DNA of 54,727 nt from JANLYQ01 sp031365725. Lineage in GTDB: Bacteria > Actinomycetota > Actinomycetes > JACCUZ01. Shown here piece by piece: positions 43,442-52,561 of this stretch. How positions within the stretch are numbered: position 1 is the stretch's first letter; each line of letters begins with the position of its first letter. The stretch is taken from positions 1 through 54,727 of the forward strand of contig JANLYQ010000075.1 of the NCBI GenBank assembly GCA_031365725.1, written 5' to 3'. The notes beneath the pieces are model-generated. The model saw only the letters and a list, made by a program, of their open reading frames with translations. It made no database searches and had not been told where the DNA came from. Position numbers and translations under genes: made by a program.

Positions 43442-44764
43442 TCAGACGAAGTCGAACTTCTCGGTGTGGATGCGTGCTTCGGGGATGCCGAGGCTCCGCA
43501 GGCCGGCCGCGACGGCGTTGACCATCGGCGGTGGTCCGCAGAGGAAGTAGTCGAGTCGAGCCCGGTGCCGGGCGTCGGGCAGGTGCGCGGCCATGACCTC
43601 CGCGGTGAGATAGCCGCTGCGCCCGGCCCAGCCGTGGTGCGGCCGGTCGAGCAGCTCGACGACCTCGAGGTCCAGCTGGGCCGCGATCTCGGCGATCTCG
43701 CCGCGGAACAACAGCTCCTCGTGCTCGCTGGCACTGGCAAAGAGCACGTGCGAGCGGTCGTCACCGCGCTGGGCGAGGCTGCGGAGGATGCTGATCATCG
43801 GGGTGATGCCCACGCCACCGGCGATGAGCACGAGCCCGGTCGCGTCGTGGTGGTCCGGGGTGAACGCACCATGGGGTCCGTCGACCCAGACCCGGTCACC
43901 GACGGAGACAGCGCCGACACCGCCACTGAAGTCACCCAGCTGCTTGACCGTGAACTCGACGGCACCGCTGGGGTCCGGCGCCGACGCGATGGTGAACGGG
44001 TGCTCCTCGAAGCCCAGCGGCGTCGATCCCATCCTGATCCACGCGAACTGCCCGGGCCGGAACCGCCGCATCCCCCGATGCCCTACCGGGTGCAGCACCA
44101 ACGTCGACACCGTGGGGCTCTCGCGGCGCACCTCGTCGACGACGAACGGGCGTCGCCAGGCGTGCAGTGCCCGCCACACCCACCGGCGTACCGACACGGC
44201 AACGACCACCACGGCCAATGCGGTGAACCACAGCCGGAACGGTGAGTGCAGCACGAGGTGCCGCAACAGCCACACGTGCAGGCCGGTGAGCACCAGCACC
44301 GTCAGCGCCAGGACGATGTGCACGGCGCGCCACGACTCGTAGCGCTTGATCAGACGGCGCCGCCACACCGAGCTCGACACGAGAAGCACCAGAGCGACGG
44401 TCGCCCCCACCGCCGCGCGAGCTCGCCAGGGTGCGGTCCGCACGTCCAGCAGCGCGAGGTCCGAGGTGTCGGCAGCGATCACGGCCGCGACGTGCGCCAG
44501 GACGAAGCCCAACGCGGTCAGACCGACCAGCCGGTGCACGCCGAGCACCACGTCGATGCCGAGGACGCGCGAGAGCCAGCGCATGCGCTTGGGCAGCAGG
44601 AACGTCACGACCAGCAACGAGAGCGCGACCAGACCGGTCGCCAACGACACGTCGTACGCCGGGTTCGCGCCGACGGGTCGGCGCACGCTCAAGGCGAACC
44701 ACAGCGGAACGAGGACGACCGCCAGGTAGGCGGCAGACAGTGCGGTGCGGAACAGGAGACGCAT
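43442..44764 (-). CDS. ferric-reductase-like flavocytochrome (FRD + FAD/NAD-binding)
   Basis: 440 residues; ATG at 44764. Six transmembrane helices with paired heme-ligand His (VLGVHRLVGLTALGFVLAHVAAVI and SWRAVHIVLALTVLVLTGLHVWLL). Then an FNR-type FAD domain (RPGQFAWIRM, EEHPFTIASAP) and a NAD domain (LIAGGVGITPMISILRSL, YFLCGPPPMVNAV). It transfers electrons from NAD(P)H across the membrane via flavin and two hemes, typically to ferric iron or oxygen. The nearby DM13 protein may be a surface acceptor; that is inference. Confidence 0.9.
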   Translation of the reverse strand: MRLLFRTALSAAYLAVVLVPLWFALSVRRPVGANPAYDVSLATGLVALSLLVVTFLLPKRMRWLSRVLGIDVVLGVHRLVGLTALGFVLAHVAAVIAADTSDLALLDVRTAPWRARAAVGATVALVLLVSSSVWRRRLIKRYESWRAVHIVLALTVLVLTGLHVWLLRHLVLHSPFRLWFTALAVVVVAVSVRRWVWRALHAWRRPFVVDEVRRESPTVSTLVLHPVGHRGMRRFRPGQFAWIRMGSTPLGFEEHPFTIASAPDPSGAVEFTVKQLGDFSGGVGAVSVGDRVWVDGPHGAFTPDHHDATGLVLIAGGVGITPMISILRSLAQRGDDRSHVLFASASEHEELLFRGEIAEIAAQLDLEVVELLDRPHHGWAGRSGYLTAEVMAAHLPDARHRARLDYFLCGPPPMVNAVAAGLRSLGIPEARIHTEKFDFV

Positions 44765-44788
44765 GTGGGCTCGCGAGGTCGGCGGACA

Positions 44789-44820
44789 GGTCAGCCCCGT
44801 GTCCCCCCGGACACCTGACC
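44789..44820 (-). promoter_or_regulatory. hairpin in the leader of the flavocytochrome gene
   Basis: Nested inverted repeats GGTCAG/CTGACC and GTGTCC/GGACAC (44789-44820) lie 25 bases upstream of the ATG at 44764. Could be an operator or an mRNA leader structure. Confidence 0.35.
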
Positions 44821-44909
44821 ACCCCACTCGCCCCAGCCTCAAGCCCGCCGCAACGCGACCCTGTCGGGACGCTAAATCAGCGTCGCCGCCCGCTCAGGGA
44901 CGGCATCCA

Positions 44910-46070
44910 CTAACCCGAGGTGGCGGCCGGGTCCGCGTCAACCATGTGCGCGTTCCACTTCTGCTCGATCCGGCCGAACCGCCAGACGCCCAGCGCGATC
45001 ACCCAGGTGAGCACGAACATCGCCACGATGGCGTAGCCGACACGGTTGAGGTCGAGGCTGCCGATCCAGGCCAAGGGCCCATGGGTGATGTGCATCTTCT
45101 CGGTGACGATCGAGATGATCTCGATGATGCCCACCACCAGCGCCACCGCGACCGAGAGACCCGTGATGGTGATGTTGTAGTAGACCTTGCGGACCGGCTT
45201 GGAAAACGCCCAGCCGTAGGCGAAGTTCATGAAGCAGCCGTCGATCGAGTCGAGCAGGCTCATGCCGGCGGCGAAGAGCACCGGCAGGGTCAGCAACGCG
45301 TACCACGGCAGGTTGAATGCGGCGGCGCCGCCGGCGAGCACCAGCAGGCTGACTTCTGTGGCGGTGTCGAAGCCGAGGCCGAACAACAGCCCTACGGGGT
45401 ACATGTGCCAGGGCTTGGTGACCGCGCGGGTCGCTCCGCCGAGGATGCGGTTCATCAGGCCGCGGTTGTTCAGGTGCGCCTCGAGCGACTCCTCGTCGTA
45501 GTGCCCTCGCTTCATGTCGCGGAAGACCTTGAGGATCTGCTTGAGCACGATGAGGTTCAGGATGCCGATGAGCATGAGGAAGACACCCGACACGGCGGTG
45601 CCGATCAGGCCGGTGGTCTGCTGCAGCGACGAGTCGCCGTTCTCGACCTGACCGACGAGCGCCTTGACCCCCAGCGACAGCAGGAGCACCAGACCGAAGA
45701 CGATCGAGGAGTGACCGAGGGAGAACCAGAAGCCGACCGACAACGGCCGCTTGCCGTCGGCCATCAGCTTGCGGGTCGTGTTGTCGATGGCGGCGATGTG
45801 GTCGGCGTCGAATGCGTGCCGCATGCCGAGCGTGTACGCCGTCACGCCCAGGCCGATGCCGAAGACGGAGGTGCCGCTGACCTGGTAGTGCTGGGGCGCC
45901 ACGATCAGTCCGAGCACGCCCCAGCCGAGCACGTGCAGGAAGACGACGAACCCGGCCATGCCCCAGATCGAGGCCCACTCACCCCGGGTGAGGCTGGCTC
46001 GGATGGCCTGGATGCGGCTGCGAGGTGCCGAGCCGACCGCGGGGTCAGGGCGGGTGACGGTGGTGGTCAC
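44910..46070 (-). CDS. nickel/cobalt permease (NiCoT family)
   Basis: 386 residues from GTG at 46070. All four NiCoT signatures are present: RHAFDADHIAAIDN in helix II, FSLGHSSIVF, LGFDTATEVSLL and GMSLLDSIDGCFMNFAYGWAF. Eight helices. It imports Ni2+ or Co2+ at high affinity; a Nur-like operator upstream argues for nickel. No urease, hydrogenase, or Ni-SOD gene lies in the window, so the client enzyme is elsewhere. Confidence 0.95.
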   Translation of the reverse strand: MTTTVTRPDPAVGSAPRSRIQAIRASLTRGEWASIWGMAGFVVFLHVLGWGVLGLIVAPQHYQVSGTSVFGIGLGVTAYTLGMRHAFDADHIAAIDNTTRKLMADGKRPLSVGFWFSLGHSSIVFGLVLLLSLGVKALVGQVENGDSSLQQTTGLIGTAVSGVFLMLIGILNLIVLKQILKVFRDMKRGHYDEESLEAHLNNRGLMNRILGGATRAVTKPWHMYPVGLLFGLGFDTATEVSLLVLAGGAAAFNLPWYALLTLPVLFAAGMSLLDSIDGCFMNFAYGWAFSKPVRKVYYNITITGLSVAVALVVGIIEIISIVTEKMHITHGPLAWIGSLDLNRVGYAIVAMFVLTWVIALGVWRFGRIEQKWNAHMVDADPAATSG

Positions 46071-46132
46071 GAGGGTGCGCTCCAGCGTGGAAGGAGGTGA
46101 CAGGTCTCGACGCTACGTCCGAGAGTTCGCTG

Positions 46133-46149
46133 TTGCAAGTTATATGCAA
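46133..46149. promoter_or_regulatory. Nur-box-like operator upstream of the nickel permease
   Basis: TTGCAA (46133-46138), five-base spacer, ATGCAA (46144-46149), inside the larger palindrome TGTTGCA...TGCAACA. The Streptomyces Nur box is described as TTGCAA-N5-TTGCAA. It lies about 65 bases before the permease start and overlaps an AT-rich TATAAC that could be its -10. In one of the AT-richest spots of the region. Confidence 0.65.
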
Positions 46150-46243
46150 CAAGGTTCTCACGCTGGTCTTCCGCTGGTGATCCCCGGCCGGATGCAGTCA
46201 GACGGGTGCAGCCAGACGGATGCAGTCAGCCGCCGGGCGGCAA

Positions 46244-48214
46244 TCAGCCGACGTGCACGTGCGGGCGCCGCTTGCGATCAGGCTCGGCCTGCCGCAGGAC
46301 CTCGCGGGTGACCGGCGCGACCTCGCCCTGGCCGAAGGCGATGTAACGCAGGAAGTTCAGGGCCGGGTTGCCCTCGGTCCACTCGAAGTACATGTGTGGG
46401 CGCACCCCGGTGCGATTGCGGACGTGCAGCATCAGCGCCGCCAGCGCGTTGGGCACCGACGAGCTCTCGATGGTCAGGACGCGATAGCGGTCGTGCATGA
46501 CCTGGCCGCGGACCTGCAGGTGGTCGGCCTCGAACTCGGAGGGGTCGGTGATCGTCACTTCAGCGAAGATGATGTCCTCCCCACTGGGGATGTCGTGATC
46601 GGCCACGATCTGGCGCACCTTGGCGGAGTACTCCCGGACGTCGCGCTGGTCCGGCTCGTTGGCGACGAACCGGATGCTCGAGCGGGCGCAGTCCCTGACG
46701 AAGCGCTCGGCCATCGGGTCGAGGTCGACGCGCGCCACCCGCAGCTCGAAGGCCCGGGCGAGCCGCGACCACAGGGACACGGTGACGATCGCCAGGATGA
46801 AGAACGCGCCGATCTTCAGACCGTCCGGGCGCTCCACGACGTTGGCCCCGGTCGTGTAGGCGAAGACGGCGGCGATCAGCCCGAAGCCCACGGCCTTGCG
46901 CGACTCGCCGCGCCGGCGGGCCGACAGAGTGGCGGCCACCGCGGCCGACGACATCAGCACGAGAACACCGGTGGCGTAGGCGCCGCCCTGCGCATCGACG
47001 TTCGCCTTGAAGGCGATCGTCACGAAGAACGCGATCGCGGTGAAGACCAACACCAGCGGACGCACGGCCCGCGACCACTGCGGTGCCATCCCGTAGCGAG
47101 GCAGATAGCGCGGGACCAGGTTGAGCAGGCCGGCCATCGCCGACGCTCCCGCGAACCACAGGATCGCGATGGTCGAGATGTCGTAGACGGTGCCGAAGAT
47201 GGTGCCGAGCTTCTCGTGAGCCAGGAAGGCTAGTGCGCGCCCGTTGGCCTTGCCACCGACCTCGAACTCCTTCTCCGGGATCAGGAAGGTGGTCACGAGG
47301 CTGGAGGTGATGAGGAAGACGCTCATCGTCACCGCAGCGGTCGTCAGCAGCCGCTTCGTGCCACGGATGCGGCCGGCCGGTCGCTCCTCGGTGTCATCTG
47401 CACCGCCGTCGACGTGCTGCATGACGGCGACACCGGTCTCGAAGCCCGACAACCCCAGAGCCAGCTTGGGGAACACCAGCAGCGCGACCGCCACCATCAT
47501 GATCGGGTTGCCGTGCTGCTTTACCAGAGCGCGCTTCCAGTCGGTCACCACCGACAGGTTGCCCAGCACCTCGACCAGACCGACGCCGATGACGACGACG
47601 TTGAGCGCAAGGTAGACACCGACAAGCACCACCGCGATGTCGATGGCCTCGGTGAAGCCCTTGAGGAACACCGCTGCGAGCAGCGCGAGCAGCACGAGCG
47701 TGACGATCACCTCGTGGCCGCGCAGCGAGTCGGGCCAGAACGGATTCTCGTTGACGTGCGCGGTGGCATCTGCCGCCGACAACGTCATGGTGATGAGGAA
47801 GTCGGTGGCGGCGAAGCCGAGCAGCACGAGGACGAAGAGCTTGCCCTTCCAGAACGACAGCAGCCGCTCGAGCATCGCGATCGAGCCCTCGCCGTGCGGA
47901 CTCTCCTCCGCGACCCGGCGGTAGACGGGCAGGGCGCCGGCAAGGGTGACGATCACCAGGACCACGGTGGCAATCGGCGAGAGCACGCCGGCCGCGAGCG
48001 CCGCGATGCCCGGCTGGTAGCCCAGGGTCGAGAAGTAGTCGACACCGGTCAGGCACATGACCTTCCACCACGCGTGCTTGCGGTGGTCCGGTGCCTCGAC
48101 GTGCGGACCGTCATGCTGCAGGCTCCGGTCGGCCAGACCGGCTAACAGCCACGCGCGTAGGGCGCGCCGCGGCGTGGGTGCCGATGCGGGCGCGGCAGGT
48201 GCGGCGGTCGCCAC
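46244..48214 (-). CDS. APC-superfamily permease with cytoplasmic C-terminal domain
   Basis: 656 residues from GTG at 48214 (AAGGAG upstream). About twelve transmembrane helices; helix I contains MCLTGVDYFSTLGYQPGIAAL, with the unwound Gly region of APC transporters. A hydrophilic C-terminal domain of about 150 residues (FVRDCARSSIRFVANEP...VPNALAALMLHVRNRTGVRPHMYFEW) is present. Related proteins are annotated as amino-acid or potassium transporters; the substrate cannot be read. Its promoter must lie in the 116-bp divergent gap before 48331. Confidence 0.85.
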   Translation of the reverse strand: MATAAPAAPASAPTPRRALRAWLLAGLADRSLQHDGPHVEAPDHRKHAWWKVMCLTGVDYFSTLGYQPGIAALAAGVLSPIATVVLVIVTLAGALPVYRRVAEESPHGEGSIAMLERLLSFWKGKLFVLVLLGFAATDFLITMTLSAADATAHVNENPFWPDSLRGHEVIVTLVLLALLAAVFLKGFTEAIDIAVVLVGVYLALNVVVIGVGLVEVLGNLSVVTDWKRALVKQHGNPIMMVAVALLVFPKLALGLSGFETGVAVMQHVDGGADDTEERPAGRIRGTKRLLTTAAVTMSVFLITSSLVTTFLIPEKEFEVGGKANGRALAFLAHEKLGTIFGTVYDISTIAILWFAGASAMAGLLNLVPRYLPRYGMAPQWSRAVRPLVLVFTAIAFFVTIAFKANVDAQGGAYATGVLVLMSSAAVAATLSARRRGESRKAVGFGLIAAVFAYTTGANVVERPDGLKIGAFFILAIVTVSLWSRLARAFELRVARVDLDPMAERFVRDCARSSIRFVANEPDQRDVREYSAKVRQIVADHDIPSGEDIIFAEVTITDPSEFEADHLQVRGQVMHDRYRVLTIESSSVPNALAALMLHVRNRTGVRPHMYFEWTEGNPALNFLRYIAFGQGEVAPVTREVLRQAEPDRKRRPHVHVG

Positions 48215-48330
48215 GCTGCTCCTTCTGGGTTGATCTATGCAGAATGTCCTCTGGAGCGTACGGCGCGGCCCTACTGTCCCCCCCACGGCGCCGCGGCTCG
48301 ACGTGGCCGCCATCGCCTCGGGGAGCCTTC

Positions 48331-48978
48331 GTGCGTCGCACCATGATCTGTCTGGTCAGTCTCGTCGCCGGGCTGACGATGATGTTCGCGGGACCCGCGT
48401 CGGCCGCTTTCAGCATCAGCAAAGCCGACGTGTCCGCGGCGATGATCACTCCGGCGGACCTCGGTGGCGGCTGGAAGCGCATGACCGTCCCGAAGAACTC
48501 GGACACCGACATCCAAGGCTGCGGCGCCAACTCCTCGACTACGTCCGTCGGCCAGAGGTTCTCGGTGTCGCGGACCTTCCAGTACCGCGCGTCGCCGCTG
48601 ATGGTGACCGAGGACGTCTCCACATTCACCACCGTGGCGGCCGCGAAGGCCGACATGACGAAGGGCATCAAGACCCTTCAGGGATGTACGTCGGTCACGA
48701 TCGACGGTCAGGTCTGGCAGATCGTACGAGTCTCGATGCCGAGCGTGGGCGACCAGCGCGTCAGGTACCAGATGAGCGGGACCATCCTGACGGCCAAGGC
48801 TGGCGCTGTGCCGGTGCTCGCCTTCTTCGTCGTCAGCCGCCACGGCCGGCACGAGATCACCAGCACGATGTTCGTCGCGGGCGCCCTGTCTCCGGCCGAC
48901 AAGAGCGTCGTCGCGGCCGCCTCGATCAGAGTCGGCCGCCTCTCCACCGCCAAGCTCGCAGGAGCCCTCCCCCGCTAG
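48331..48978 (+). CDS. secreted sensor-domain-like protein
   Basis: 215 residues; GTG at 48331 with GGGAG upstream (ATG at 48343 is an alternative). Signal peptide MRRTMICLVSLVAGLTMMFAGPASA. The mature part has ITPADLGGGWKRM, a Cys pair (QGCGAN and LQGCTSV) and ADKSVVAAASIRV near the end, the general shape of actinobacterial PknH-like extracellular sensor domains. No anchor or kinase is attached. Role unknown. Confidence 0.75.
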   Translation: MRRTMICLVSLVAGLTMMFAGPASAAFSISKADVSAAMITPADLGGGWKRMTVPKNSDTDIQGCGANSSTTSVGQRFSVSRTFQYRASPLMVTEDVSTFTTVAAAKADMTKGIKTLQGCTSVTIDGQVWQIVRVSMPSVGDQRVRYQMSGTILTAKAGAVPVLAFFVVSRHGRHEITSTMFVAGALSPADKSVVAAASIRVGRLSTAKLAGALPR

Positions 48979-49127
48979 TCCGGCTAGTGGCGACCCGCGC
49001 CACCACGATCGCCACCCGCCTCACCCCACGGAAGGGGCGCGGCGCGGAACCTGAGACCGATATCCGCTCGGAGCCAGCACTCTCGTCGATGGACCGGCGC
49101 CGCCGCTGAAAGGCGCCATCTCATGAT

Positions 49128-49500
49128 CACTTCGGGAGCCCCGACCACACGCCGGGGAGCGGCGCCAACCTCGGCTCGCTGCTGCGGACCTGCGACGCGA
49201 TCGGTGCCTGTCTCGCCGTACCTCGCACGAGGCACTACCAGGATGCTCTCAATGTCGGCGACACCCTGCGCAGCCGGCGACCCTGCATCCACTGGGTCAC
49301 ACCCACCAAGCAGGGCTGGGTCGACGCGCAGCGCGCAGCCGGAAACGCATCGTCGCCGTTGAGCTCGCTGAGAGCGGCATCATTGCCGCGCCTTGCTCCC
49401 GCGCCAGAAGCCACCGTCCTCCTGCTCGGTCACGAACACCACGGCGTTCCTGACGACGCCCTGCTCCGTCGTGGACGCTCCACGGTGGTCGGCCGTTCCT
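49128..49500 (+). pseudogene. decayed SpoU/TrmH-type RNA methyltransferase gene
   Basis: Pieces in three frames line up with one family. First GANLGSLLRTCDAIGACLAVPR and DTLRSRRPCIHWV...WVDAQRAAG; then, shifted, RIVAVELAESGIIAA; then, shifted again, ATVLLLGHEHHGVPDDAL, the SAM-binding trefoil-knot motif. At least two frameshifts and loss of both ends. The C-terminal N-loop is missing. Confidence 0.7.
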
Positions 49501-49578
49501 GGTTGCGAGACCGTGGCGGCCTTTCTTGTCCCCGGCGTCCGCATCGAATGCGGTTGCCAGGGCCGCAAGACTGGGGGT

Positions 49579-50127
49579 GTGAGTCAGTCTGCAACGCCCG
49601 CGTGGCTCGTTCGCGCGGAGGGACCCGAGGAATCCGGCCTCATCAGGACAGTCGTTGCCGCCGCCTTCAACCACCACCCGGAAGTGGCGGATCTGGTTGA
49701 TGCACTCCGGCGGTCTCCGGTGTTCATTCCTGGGCTGTCGCTGGTCGCAGTGGTCCATGGCAGCCTTCTCGGCCACGTCCTGCTGACGCGGGCCGAGCTC
49801 GTCGACGACGAGCTTGACCGCCACCCCGTGCTGGTGCTCTCGCCACTGTCTGTCCTGCCCCAGCAGCAACGACAGGGCATCGGCAGCGCACTGGTCAGGA
49901 ACGCCCTGCAGCGGGCTGATGACATGGCGGAGCAGGTCGTCGTCCTGCAGGGGAGCCCGCGGTATTACCCACGATTCGGGTTTCGCGACAGCAGGACCCT
50001 AGGCATCTCGATGCGTCTCCCCGACTGGGCACCGCCCGAAGCCGGCATGGCCTGTCCCCTGTCGGCGTACGAGCCATCAATCCGGGGTGGGCTCGTCGAG
50101 TCACAACCCTTTCTCGACATCGTCTGA
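49579..50127 (+). CDS. GNAT family N-acetyltransferase (YhbS-like)
   Basis: 182 residues from GTG at 49579. GNAT core: VRAEGPEESGLIRTVVAAAF at the start, LLGHVLLTRAEL, the acetyl-CoA segment LSPLSVLPQQQRQGIGSALVRNALQRA, then VVVLQGSPRYYPRFGFRDSR. The pattern follows YhbS-type acetyltransferases of unknown substrate. It immediately follows the methyltransferase remnant. Confidence 0.85.
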   Translation: MSQSATPAWLVRAEGPEESGLIRTVVAAAFNHHPEVADLVDALRRSPVFIPGLSLVAVVHGSLLGHVLLTRAELVDDELDRHPVLVLSPLSVLPQQQRQGIGSALVRNALQRADDMAEQVVVLQGSPRYYPRFGFRDSRTLGISMRLPDWAPPEAGMACPLSAYEPSIRGGLVESQPFLDIV

Positions 50128-50156
50128 GTGCCCCTGGTGACAGTCGCCTCTCGCCG

Positions 50157-50728
50157 TCACGACGGAGACGACGGCTTGTCCAGACCTAGCTTCCCGCATT
50201 GGCCCAGTCTGTACTGCTGGGCAAACTCGAACAGAGATGGCGGGTGGCGTCGGCCAGTTCCACGACCCAGGCGTAGGCGACCAGTCGGTCGTTGGCCGAC
50301 TTGAGGTGCGGTGTCGAGGACCACTGCACGGTCTGGCCCCTTCGTGATCGTGGAGGAGGCGAGCAGACCCCGGACCTGTGGGTCGGCGTACGCCCGCAGC
50401 AAGTGAAGGCGGCGTGCGGGTTCTGAGCCTTGGGCATCTGGACCGAGGCCTCGTGCAGACACTGGGCTCGAGCTACGAAGCTTAGGAAGACAAACGTCAT
50501 CGTCGTGTACGCGTCGGTGGTGCCAAGCACACGTCGCGCTGGTTCTAGGATCTTCTCGCGTGCCGCACGAGCAGCATTCGCCCCAGACTCCGCGTCCTGG
50601 ATGCCGAGTTCCTCGATCCACTTGCTGGGGCACGGCTCGACGGTAGCGTCCAGCACCGTCGCTCTGGCTTGCCGAACCGAGCCAAGGCGCCGGTCTATAC
50701 GCGCAATGACGTCGTGCGGCAGCGGCAT
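50157..50728 (-). pseudogene. hypothetical gene with frameshifts
   Basis: From ATG at 50728 the frame reads MPLPHDVIARIDRRLGSVR...AREKILEPARRVLGTTDAYTTM...QCLHEASVQMPKAQNPHAAFT. There the sense switches to a second frame (LLRAYADPQVRGLLASS) and near the end part of the first frame returns (SANDRLVAYAWVVELADATRH) before LFEFAQQYRLGQ in the second. The composite looks like one all-helical protein of about 190 residues; I do not know its family. Two or more frameshifts make it probably non-functional. Confidence 0.45.
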
Positions 50729-50869
50729 GAGCGGGCGCCCAGGGACTGCGATCGGTGCCGACCCCGAGTTCCTCTCAACGGCGGCAGGATCGGTGATCGC
50801 ACGGTCGATGCTCTTGCCGGTGCCCCCGTGGCGCTGCACGCTGTAGTCCCCGTCCGGCCGGAGGCACTC

Positions 50870-51436
50870 ATGGGAAAGTTGATCTACGCAGCCAACACCT
50901 CGCTTGACGGCTACCTCGAGGACGAGACCGGCTCCTTCGACTGGTCAGTGCCCGACGACGAAGTGCACGCGTTCTGGAACGAGCATGAGCGGCACATCGG
51001 CACGTCGCTCTACGGCCGCCGCATGTACGAGACGATGCGCGTCTGGGAGAGCGACGACTGGCTGACCACCGAGCCTGCCGTCGTCCGCGAATACGCCGGG
51101 ATCTGGCGCGACGCCGACAAAGTCGTCTACTCCACCACGCTCGAGGCTGTGTCGACGGAGCGGACAACAATTGAGAGGCAGTTCGAGCCCGAGGCGGTAC
51201 GACAGCTGAAGGAGACGTCCAGCACGGACCTGAGCATCGGCGGAGCGGCCATCGGGGCGGAGGCGTTCCGGCACGGGCTTGTCGACGAGTGCGTGCTGCT
51301 CCTGTGTCCCGTGCTCGTGGGCGGCGGCAAACCAGCGCTACCCCGGCGCCTACGACTCGACCTCGAGCTGCTGGACCATCGACGGTTCGGCAACGGTGTG
51401 ATCTACGTGCGCCACGCGGTACGAAGCGCCGCCTGA
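50870..51436 (+). CDS. dihydrofolate reductase/RibD C-terminal-like protein
   Basis: 188 residues; ATG at 50870 with GGAGGC upstream. Family pattern: MGKLIYAANTSLDGYLED, TSLYGRRMYETMRVWE (NADPH region), DKVVYSTTLEAV, STDLSIGGAAIGAEAFRHGLVDE and PVLVGGGKPALP. These small reductases (YwjB/YyaP-like) are NADPH-binding with unknown substrate. It is a different, shorter lineage from the RibD-type reductase at 23088-23873. Confidence 0.88.
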   Translation: MGKLIYAANTSLDGYLEDETGSFDWSVPDDEVHAFWNEHERHIGTSLYGRRMYETMRVWESDDWLTTEPAVVREYAGIWRDADKVVYSTTLEAVSTERTTIERQFEPEAVRQLKETSSTDLSIGGAAIGAEAFRHGLVDECVLLLCPVLVGGGKPALPRRLRLDLELLDHRRFGNGVIYVRHAVRSAA

Positions 51437-51562
51437 CACCCGAGGGGATCGCGCACGGCGGGTCGCCGAACGTACTCGGCTGGGCTGTGCTCCAGGACGC
51501 CGTCGAGCGCGCCGGGTCGGGAGACGTCCGGCGCTCAGTCTGCGACCGGAACGGTCTTTCGT

Positions 51563-51850
51563 TCAGTGTGGGCGGGTCGCGATGCCGTCGAGCCACACGG
51601 CGTCGGAGTCGTCGCGGTGCGCGCCGGTGCTGCCGACATGAGTCGTGGAGATCTTGTCGCCCTTGGTGATCACGTGCACCAACGCCATCGCGTGGCCCTT
51701 GCCGAGGCCGTAGTCGGCCTTTAGCCAGTCGCAGATGGGCCCCGCCTTGGTCGTGGCGTCGAAGCCGCGCTCGTGCGCGAGATCGATCAGCTGCCGCGGG
51801 GTCAGCTTGGTCTTTGTCTCGACGGCGTCGAGGTAGGCCTGGAACGACAC
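51563..51850 (-). CDS. DUF4287-domain protein
   Basis: 95 residues; ATG at 51850. The DUF4287 pattern is clear: MSFQAYLDAVETKTKLTPRQLIDLAHERGF, then GPICDWLKADYGLGKGHAMALVHVI. The C-terminal tail has a short HVGSTGAHRDD segment, as seen in members that pair with DUF5655-type domains. Soluble, function unknown. Confidence 0.85.
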   Translation of the reverse strand: MSFQAYLDAVETKTKLTPRQLIDLAHERGFDATTKAGPICDWLKADYGLGKGHAMALVHVITKGDKISTTHVGSTGAHRDDSDAVWLDGIATRPH

Positions 51851-52561
51851 GGGAACCTCCGGAGTGGTGGCTGCTGCTTGTGCCCGGATAGACCGGGCCG
51901 CGCGCCAAACTCATCCTTGCAGCTCCTGCAGGATCCGTTCCGCCGGCTGCTGAAACTACTGGGGTTTCGACCGTGACCTGAGGGCCGCTGTTGCCGTGCG
52001 GCCAGGACCCGGTCCACTGCGTCGCCAGCACCTCGCGAGCGCCCGGTCTGTGAGTCCTCTTCGGGGGCCAACCGCGCGAGGGAGCCGTCGATCGGGAGCG
52101 TGCCCCAAACTGGCACCGTGGGCGTGCCCGTCGGCGCCGGGACGGCGGCGACGTCCGGTTCGGCCGCGAGGGCGTCGCCGATTTAGCGCGAGAATCAGCG
52201 GCAGCGTCGCCCGTGTGGCGAAACGCGATGACTGGCTGCACGTGGACTTCGAAGACGGCCTAGTTGACTTCAACTTCAGCGCTTGCGGCTTCACGCCGAC
52301 GGATGCGGGCCCGTTCCGCTCCAAGAAGTCAGAGCCGAGGTTGCTCCCAAGCACTCGCACCGCGGCATGGGCGGATGTTCGCGGCGAAGCCGTGTCCGTT
52401 GTGCCCCACGCCCGCGCGGGCTTGACCCCCGGCCAGCCCTGCGTACTGATGTGGAGCCAGGACCGGAGCCAGGTCTTGAGGAGTCACAGGCAGACGTCGA
52501 CAACCTTCCTGACCATGCCAGAAGCGCGCATGTCCTCTCGAGGGCGCAAAGGAGGACCGCC
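51851..52561. other. 711 bases without a convincing gene
   Basis: Several overlapping open frames exist but none has family motifs, a good ribosome site or consistent codon bias. One stretch on the plus strand from about 52180 (ISGSVARVAKRDDWLHVDFE, DGLVDFNFSACGFTP) has protein-like composition and may be the remnant or start of a small unknown protein. Confidence 0.5.

Noticed and set aside
46071..46132. A nickel/cobalt or cobalamin riboswitch before the nickel permease
   Set aside because: The leader is only about 60 bases and shows none of the multi-helix structure these riboswitches need.
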